From Candidatus Pacearchaeota archaeon CG11_big_fil_rev_8_21_14_0_20_30_13 (GTDB lineage: Archaea > Nanobdellota > Nanobdellia > Pacearchaeales > GW2011-AR1), in the NCBI GenBank assembly GCA_002762735.1, contig PCVV01000007.1, positions 1-19,526 of the forward strand: 19,526 nt of DNA. The letters are read 5' to 3'. The position numbers were made by a program, and so were the translations under genes. Of this stretch, positions 15,373 through 19,526 are shown piece after piece; the stretch's first letter is position 1; every line of letters starts with the position of its first letter. The notes beneath the pieces were generated by a model, which did no database searches, was not told where the DNA came from, and saw only the letters and a program-made list of their open reading frames with translations.

Positions 15373-16017
15373 TTATCTTACTTTTTTTGCTAGTTTAAAA
15401 ATTTCATCGTAAAAACCGTCTAGATTTTTTCCGTATTTTGCACTCATTCCGATTACAGGATATTCTGGAAAAGCCTCTTCAATTTTTTTTACATTCGCTT
15501 TTCTTAAGTCAGATTTATTTGCTACAATGAGAACTGGAATTTTTCTTGCCACAAGATTTCCAATAATTGTAATATTTACTTGATTGTAAGGATTCTCTGT
15601 TGCATCAAGAACAATAACCACTACGTCCATATCATCAAGCCATTTTATACTTTCAATTATTCCCTGAGTTGCTTCCTTTGCTCTTATCTTAGCTTCCTTT
15701 TGATTTACCTTATATTTTAAAAAATCTTCATAATCTACTCTTGTTGTAATTCCTGGAGTATCAATCATTTTGAAAGTCATTGATTTACCCTTGTAAGAAA
15801 TTTCAACTTTTTCTTTAAATTGAATATTCCTTGTTTCATGAGGAACCTTTGAAACCGAACCAATTTCTTCTCCTGTAAAATCTTTACAAATTCTATTCGC
15901 TAAGCTTGTTTTACCTGCATTTGGAGGCCCATAAAACCCCAACTTCACATCTTCTTTGTTTTTAAAAAATCCCGAAAAGATTTTTTTAAAAAAGTTTTTC
16001 ATTATTTTTATTGCCAT
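15373..16017 (-). CDS. arvA: Small GTPase ArvA/OapA (Era-like), vesicle formation
   Basis: 214-aa translation-factor-class-like small GTPase. G1 is GPPNAGKTS (30-38), G3 is DTPG (86-89), G4 is NKSD (167-170) and G5 is SAK (192-194); the switch I region holds PHETRNIQ. Between G3 and G4 lies a charged helix (DYEDFLKYKVNQKEAKIRAKEA) typical of OapA proteins. The first 22 residues are basic and aromatic (KNFFKKIFSGFFKN) and could form an amphipathic membrane-binding helix. In Haloferax, ArvA (formerly OapA) is required for extracellular vesicle formation. It starts 18 nt after the PKD-protein stop and leads into the two-helix protein and arvB. An internal ATG at 16002 would keep the amphipathic segment. 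Confidence 0.88.
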   Translation of the reverse strand: MAIKIMKNFFKKIFSGFFKNKEDVKLGFYGPPNAGKTSLANRICKDFTGEEIGSVSKVPHETRNIQFKEKVEISYKGKSMTFKMIDTPGITTRVDYEDFLKYKVNQKEAKIRAKEATQGIIESIKWLDDMDVVVIVLDATENPYNQVNITIIGNLVARKIPVLIVANKSDLRKANVKKIEEAFPEYPVIGMSAKYGKNLDGFYDEIFKLAKKVR

Positions 16018-16035
16018 ATTTTCTTAAATTTTTCT

Positions 16036-18657
16036 TCATTTATTAAATTTTGTATCTTGAAAACTCCTAAATTCGGTATTTCTTCCAGGATTTGGAGGAG
16101 TGCTCACATCAATATGCTTTTTTGGTTTTAAAAACCCAAATAAATCAATCATCCCGGTTCTTTTTCCAGCGTATTTTTTAAGCAAGTAAGTTACTTGTTC
16201 TCTTTTCCAACCTGCCTTCAAAAGATTGCTCCTAATTTCGCTTTCTTCTACATCTTTTTTAACTAAGTTTGAAATGTAGACTATTGCATTATATAACTGG
16301 TTTTTATCTGGAAATAAAAACTTTTCATATTTTAGTTTATACCATTTATGCATTATAAAATAAATTAATAAACCAATTAAAAGAACTGCAATTATACCTA
16401 AATAGATTATCCAAGTTTTTGCTTTAAATTCGGAAATTGATCCAATTTCTGAAACTACCACTTTACTTGGAGAGATAAATAAATCATTTCCAACTTGAAC
16501 CTCTCCAATTGTTGAAAAAGTAAAATCCTCTTTTTTGTTCACTAATAAAACATACTTGTATCCGTCTGCTTCCTTAATTTTTGAATTATCACTAAAGGTT
16601 AAATCTCCTTGATCTTTTATTAAAAGGTAATAATCTTCCTCTATACTCTTTGAGGGAGTTATTGACAATCCATAAACATTTAATTGAGAAGTTGTTCCAT
16701 CTTCCCATATAACAGAAATTTTATTTTGAGAAATCATTGAATTTAAATTATCTACATCCCAAAATTGAATATAATCATAAGTTCCTGTAGAGTCTGTATA
16801 ATTATTTCCTGTAGCTGCTTCTAAAGCATTTAGATTTATTTTGCTACTTGAAGGATTTACAAATGATCTTAAAACTTCGGATTTTTGTATTGAACTTGGG
16901 AATTTTAAAGTTAAAAATTCTGCAACAATTTTATTATAATCTGAATCTGAAGCTGCCAACTCTTGCTCTTTTTCCAAATCAGATAAATTTGTTTTCAATG
17001 TCGTTATATCAATTAATTTTTTCATTTGACTCTCTTCAAAAGAGCTTAAAGATGAAATTGATTTTTCGACTTCTACAAGAATATCCTTCCTTTTTTGAAG
17101 TTCAGAATTCAAAACGTCCTTTGCTGAACTTACTTCAATCTGAAAAGATTTTGAAAGATCCCCAATTTTTGTTGAAATTAAAAGATTTAAGGTGTAAGTT
17201 CCCTCTGTGGTATAAGAATGTTTTACCGTCGGTGTTTTTGTACTTGCAGTTTGACCGTCTCCAAAATCCCATGTATAAAGAGAAGGATTTAACTCTGAAG
17301 GGATATAAGCAGAAATTTCTGTATTAAAAAGCACAGGAAGTTTCGTTGGGTATAAATTTATATTGTAGTCTTTTATTGAAATTTTTTTATCTAATAATTT
17401 TTTTCCCATATAACTTAATGAATAAGTTAAATTTCCTTCTTTATTTTGAAATTTGAAAAATTGACCTAAAGAGAGTATTCCTTTAGAAGAATTTACTTGG
17501 GATGGATCTTCAACAAGTTCAGAAAAAGTTGTCAGTAAAGTTTTACCTCCTGAAAAATTATAATCCACTTTTAGATTTTTTATAGTAATGGTTTGATTTT
17601 TATAAGAACTAATTTTTATTGGAACATAACATTTATTTTTTAAACAATCTAAACTCCCATAAGTTGAAACAATATAATTTTCAACATTTTCTGAAAAAGA
17701 TTCTCCATTCTGTAAAGAATCATTTATTGTAATTGTTCCGACATTTCCGTAATACTTTTCTTTTGCACCAATTTCATAGGTATAGACTGGATTTTGGATT
17801 GGAATTCCCATAAACCCACAATTTGTTGCTTGATTATGCCCATGAATTTTATCTTCTCCCTCTCCTAAAATGCTCCTGCTTAAACAAACATAATAATTAT
17901 TTTTTTGGATATAGCTATTTATATCACAAAAAACTTCACTTCCAAGACTACTAAGGTCATTTTTGGATAAGTTACATGAATCTATAAATTCTCCGTTTTT
18001 ATCGAACAATTTCATTGTAACATTAAGATTTCCTGAACTTTCTTTCACCCATGCCCCAATTTGCAATCCTGGAGCCTCTTCAAGAGAAATCTCTTGACAG
18101 TAAGGAGTTGTAGTCAATATTACTTCCGTCTCTGTTGATGGGATGTAACAACCATATGTAGTTTTTTGCGAAACGGTTGTTCCAACTTTTTCATTTTTGA
18201 AATCTGAAGTTCCGTCATTAAGGATGTCTAAATAAATTTGACTTGTGGGAAATTGGCCTGCATCACTTTCTAATTCGAATTCAACTGAGTTTATTTTTAC
18301 TGAATTTTCATTGAAAACAAATCCATAGAACGCGAATTCCCCTTCATTTAATAACAAAGAATAAGCTGTGTTTGAACCTGTTTGCTTAAACTTTGATTCA
18401 CAACCTGTATAACTACATGCATGTATATAGCTTGGAGAATTTGAAAGTAATTCCCTTAGTAGAACTTTATTTCCCAAAGAATCTGAAAAGAAATTTGTGA
18501 TTGGTTCGTTCTTGAAAGAAATTTCTAAATTTCCTGAGATTGCCGAATTTTTTGAGTACTGAGTTTGAATTGAAGAGTTTGTAAAGTTATAACTTGCAGA
18601 AACAAATGATAGCAAAAAAATTGCCAAAATTAATCCAAAAATTTGTTTATTTTTCAT
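16036..18657 (-). CDS. Large secreted, membrane-anchored PKD-domain surface protein
   Basis: 873 aa, not assigned to a characterised family. A signal peptide (MKNKQIFGLILAIFLLSFVSA, 1-21) precedes a Ser/Thr/Asn-rich ectodomain. The N-terminal half holds about a dozen cysteines, many in short spacing (for example HACSYTGC and CLKNKC), suggesting disulfides. A PKD domain is centred on WDFGDG (463-468), followed by a coiled segment (about 510-560). One transmembrane helix spans about 749-772 (WIIYLGIIAVLLIGLL). The cytosolic tail of about 100 residues has a small helical module with the motif LLKAGWKREQVTYLLKKY, then a Pro-rich end. AAGGA 8 nt before the ATG and two TATA-like boxes set the start. 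It lies 18 nt before arvA. A role as envelope protein tied to the arv genes is inference. Confidence 0.85.
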   Translation of the reverse strand: MKNKQIFGLILAIFLLSFVSASYNFTNSSIQTQYSKNSAISGNLEISFKNEPITNFFSDSLGNKVLLRELLSNSPSYIHACSYTGCESKFKQTGSNTAYSLLLNEGEFAFYGFVFNENSVKINSVEFELESDAGQFPTSQIYLDILNDGTSDFKNEKVGTTVSQKTTYGCYIPSTETEVILTTTPYCQEISLEEAPGLQIGAWVKESSGNLNVTMKLFDKNGEFIDSCNLSKNDLSSLGSEVFCDINSYIQKNNYYVCLSRSILGEGEDKIHGHNQATNCGFMGIPIQNPVYTYEIGAKEKYYGNVGTITINDSLQNGESFSENVENYIVSTYGSLDCLKNKCYVPIKISSYKNQTITIKNLKVDYNFSGGKTLLTTFSELVEDPSQVNSSKGILSLGQFFKFQNKEGNLTYSLSYMGKKLLDKKISIKDYNINLYPTKLPVLFNTEISAYIPSELNPSLYTWDFGDGQTASTKTPTVKHSYTTEGTYTLNLLISTKIGDLSKSFQIEVSSAKDVLNSELQKRKDILVEVEKSISSLSSFEESQMKKLIDITTLKTNLSDLEKEQELAASDSDYNKIVAEFLTLKFPSSIQKSEVLRSFVNPSSSKINLNALEAATGNNYTDSTGTYDYIQFWDVDNLNSMISQNKISVIWEDGTTSQLNVYGLSITPSKSIEEDYYLLIKDQGDLTFSDNSKIKEADGYKYVLLVNKKEDFTFSTIGEVQVGNDLFISPSKVVVSEIGSISEFKAKTWIIYLGIIAVLLIGLLIYFIMHKWYKLKYEKFLFPDKNQLYNAIVYISNLVKKDVEESEIRSNLLKAGWKREQVTYLLKKYAGKRTGMIDLFGFLKPKKHIDVSTPPNPGRNTEFRSFQDTKFNK

Positions 18658-18666
18658 CCTCTTTTT

Positions 18667-18710
18667 CCTTAATACATGAGGAGAAAGAGATTTATAAAGA
18701 TTTATAAAAA
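18667..18710 (-). promoter_or_regulatory. Promoter and RBS of the PKD-protein/arv operon
   Basis: Two TTTATAAA-type boxes in tandem (18691-18698 and 18701-18708) would place transcription starts about 13 and 23 nt before the ATG. AAGGA (18666-18670) lies about 8 nt before ATG 18657 and acts as a Shine-Dalgarno. Confidence 0.5.
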
Positions 18711-18717
18711 TTTGGAG

Positions 18718-18775
18718 ATTATTTTTTTAAGATCATCTTTCCGTATTTTATTTGATCGTCTGCTATGAATTGATA
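18718..18775. repeat. 58-bp direct repeat, copy 1 (beside toxin 3' end)
   Basis: Identical to 19438-19495 except one base (T at 18749 versus C at 19469). With a 1-nt gap the similarity runs about 6 bp further. The copies are exactly 720 bp apart and enclose the whole toxin-antitoxin operon with its promoter. Confidence 0.9.
18719..18775 (-). pseudogene. Orphan duplicate of a surface-protein gene 3' end
   Basis: On the minus strand this reads YQFIADDQIKYGKMILKK and a stop, the same as the end of the gene at the right edge except Ile for Met. Going upstream the frame meets a stop at 18791-18793 with no start codon between, so it is an untranslated remnant. Confidence 0.7.
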
Positions 18776-18804
18776 ATATAAATTATTAAATTAAATAAAA
18801 AGAC

Positions 18805-19152
18805 TTAATTTATACTCAAACTTACTTTAATTGCTAAATTAACTTCTTTGATTAATTCTTCGTCTAACTTCCCAATTTTTTTTATAATTCTTTTTTTATC
18901 AATTGTTCTTATTTGATTTAACAAAATTGTTGACTTTTCTTTCAATCCTGAATTAGAAGAAAAAAATTGAACATTTGTAGGGTATTTCTTGGAGTATATT
19001 CTTGAAGTTATTGGAGCAACGATAATTGTTGGAGAATGAACATTTAAAATATTATTTTGGATTATTAACGCTGGGCGAGTACCTCCTTGCTCAGAACCTT
19101 TAACTGGTTCTAAATTAACTAAAACTAAATCTCCCTTGCTAAAATTTACCAT
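18805..19152 (-). CDS. MazF/PemK-type endoribonuclease toxin
   Basis: 115-aa toxin of the MazF/PemK family, an mRNA-cleaving enzyme. Family landmarks are all present: KGDLVLVNLEPVKGSEQGG at the N-terminus, the TRPALIIQNN strand, the segment TIIVAPITS, and the C-terminal helix block IRTIDKKRIIKKIGKL. Length matches the family (about 110-120). The start overlaps the antitoxin stop by 7 nt, so toxin translation depends on antitoxin translation. The pair sits between 58-bp direct repeats, indicating acquisition as a unit. Confidence 0.93.
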   Translation of the reverse strand: MVNFSKGDLVLVNLEPVKGSEQGGTRPALIIQNNILNVHSPTIIVAPITSRIYSKKYPTNVQFFSSNSGLKEKSTILLNQIRTIDKKRIIKKIGKLDEELIKEVNLAIKVSLSIN

Positions 19153-19385
19153 GTTTTATCTTTATTAATTCCATCCATAAGTGTTGAGTCCCATCCTTCT
19201 GAAATTTTTATAAGATCCTTAGACATCTCTTTACATCCTTCAATAAGGAGTTCATTCTCTTGTCTTTTGTGACTTTGGGAAAATTTTATCAAATTGAGAA
19301 CTACACTTTCATAAGTTTCTTTTCCATTTTTCATTCTGTTAAGGACTTTTTTTACATTGTCGTTAAGTTGTATTGTTGTAACCAT
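19146..19385 (-). CDS. Antitoxin partner of MazF-type toxin
   Basis: 79 aa. The N-terminus (MVTTIQLNDNVKKVLNRMK) looks like the strand-helix start of a VapB/ribbon-helix-helix-type DNA-binding domain, followed by a helix (ETYESVVLNLIKFS) and a charged C-terminal tail that would wrap the toxin (about 45-79, ending in DKTW). Position directly before mazF with 7-nt overlap is the standard antitoxin-first order. A TATA-like box centred about 26 nt before the ATG predicts a leaderless mRNA, and a perfect palindrome lies between box and start, as expected for autorepression. Confidence 0.85.
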   Translation of the reverse strand: MVTTIQLNDNVKKVLNRMKNGKETYESVVLNLIKFSQSHKRQENELLIEGCKEMSKDLIKISEGWDSTLMDGINKDKTW

Positions 19386-19388
19386 TAG

Positions 19389-19407
19389 ACTATAGAAATT
19401 CTATAGT
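19389..19407. promoter_or_regulatory. Perfect palindromic operator of the toxin-antitoxin operon
   Basis: ACTATAGAA and TTCTATAGT form a perfect 9-bp inverted repeat around one A. The site starts 4 nt upstream of the antitoxin ATG at 19385 and touches the TATA box, so repressor binding there would block initiation. Confidence 0.75.
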
Positions 19408-19419
19408 ATATAAATATTT
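19406..19419 (-). promoter_or_regulatory. TATA box of the toxin-antitoxin operon
   Basis: AAATATTTATATAC on the minus strand, centred about 26 nt before ATG 19385. It overlaps the edge of the palindrome at 19389-19407. Confidence 0.6.
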
Positions 19420-19437
19420 CTTTTTCTAAAAGGTTCC

Positions 19438-19495
19438 ATTATTTTTTTAAGATCATCTTTCCGTATTTCATTTGATCGTCTGCTATGAATTGATA
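19438..19495. repeat. 58-bp direct repeat, copy 2 (3' end of intact gene)
   Basis: Partner of 18718-18775 with one mismatch. This copy is in frame with the gene that enters from the right edge and covers its last 18 codons plus stop. Confidence 0.9.
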
Positions 19496-19526
19496 AATAT
19501 AACATCCGCTACCTACGAACTGATTG
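19439..19526 (-). CDS. Partial surface-protein gene, C-terminal end only
   Basis: The minus-strand frame is open from the right edge to a TAA at 19439-19441 and gives 28 residues: NQFVGSGCYIYQFIADD followed by QMKYGKMILKK. The pattern G-x-Y-x-Y-x-[I/L]-x-A...K-K-M-x-L-K resembles the last strands of FlgD-like or Por-secretion-type immunoglobulin-like C-terminal domains of large secreted proteins. That the frame is real is supported by the conserved copy of its end at 18719-18775, where the one base change alters only Met to Ile. The rest of the gene is outside the window, so family and size are unknown. Confidence 0.65.
   Translation of the reverse strand, partial: NQFVGSGCYIYQFIADDQMKYGKMILKK

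Noticed and set aside
14289..16017. Reading OapA/OapB/OapC as partners of the bacterial OLE RNA
   Set aside because: The same names are used for unrelated bacterial OLE-associated proteins. The GTPase, DUF2073 and zinc-ribbon set here is the archaeal ArvABC group; no OLE-like RNA was seen.
16848..17327. A 159-codon plus-strand open frame opposite the PKD protein
   Set aside because: Leu/Phe-rich antisense shadow of a clearly coding gene; no start signal or family resemblance.
18718..19495. Direct repeats as insertion-sequence ends or a CRISPR fragment
   Set aside because: There is no transposase, no terminal inverted repeat and only two copies 720 bp apart. The repeat is explained as coding 3' end.
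1..19526. CRISPR array, prophage or integrase genes
   Set aside because: No regularly spaced repeats and no recombinase, capsid or terminase-like proteins were found on either strand.

Overview
The window is a compact, AT-rich, gene-dense archaeal chromosome segment. Marker proteins are archaeal: a T1-type proteasome beta subunit, the KH/beta-CASP nuclease aCPSF1/FttA, an archaeal (class I) CCA-adding enzyme, Mre11-Rad50 with a zinc hook, a TrmB regulator, a presenilin-type protease and an ArvA/ArvB/ArvC cluster. Many genes have a TATA-like box whose centre lies 25-27 nt before the start codon, which suggests leaderless transcription. Small gene sizes, overlapping gene ends and base composition point to a DPANN-type lineage (Pacearchaeota/Woesearchaeota-like). 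That placement is an inference, not a sequence match.

Layout. Positions 1-136 (minus) hold the start of a small ribbon-helix-helix-like protein with a palindromic putative operator, then about 260 bp of non-coding DNA rich in inverted repeats. Positions 438-1725 (minus) encode a ferredoxin-NADP-reductase-like flavoprotein and an RBBP9/YdeN-type serine hydrolase. Positions 1811-5016 (plus) are mre11-rad50, with start and stop overlapping. Rad50 abuts tail-to-tail an M3-family oligopeptidase (minus), which diverges from the proteasome beta subunit, followed by FttA and a presenilin-like membrane protease (plus). Positions 10483-12987 (plus) form a tightly packed group: an unknown 112-aa protein, a TrmB-type regulator, a small kinase-like protein and a family 2 glycosyltransferase. 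This group converges on and overlaps the CCA-adding enzyme.

Positions 12978-18657 (minus), read in transcription order, contain a large secreted, membrane-anchored PKD-domain protein, the small GTPase ArvA, a 73-aa two-helix membrane protein, ArvB, ArvC and the CCA enzyme. ArvABC is the set linked to extracellular vesicle formation in haloarchaea. The extra membrane protein inside the cluster and the surface protein directly before it are the most interesting functional context here.

Positions 18718-19495 show a second notable structure. A complete MazF/PemK-type toxin-antitoxin operon, with its own TATA box and a perfect 9+1+9 bp palindrome, lies between two 58-bp direct repeats 720 bp apart. 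The distal repeat is the last 18 codons plus stop of a surface-protein gene that enters from the right edge. The proximal repeat is an orphan copy of the same 3' end. This looks like insertion of a toxin-antitoxin cassette at a gene 3' end with duplication of that end.
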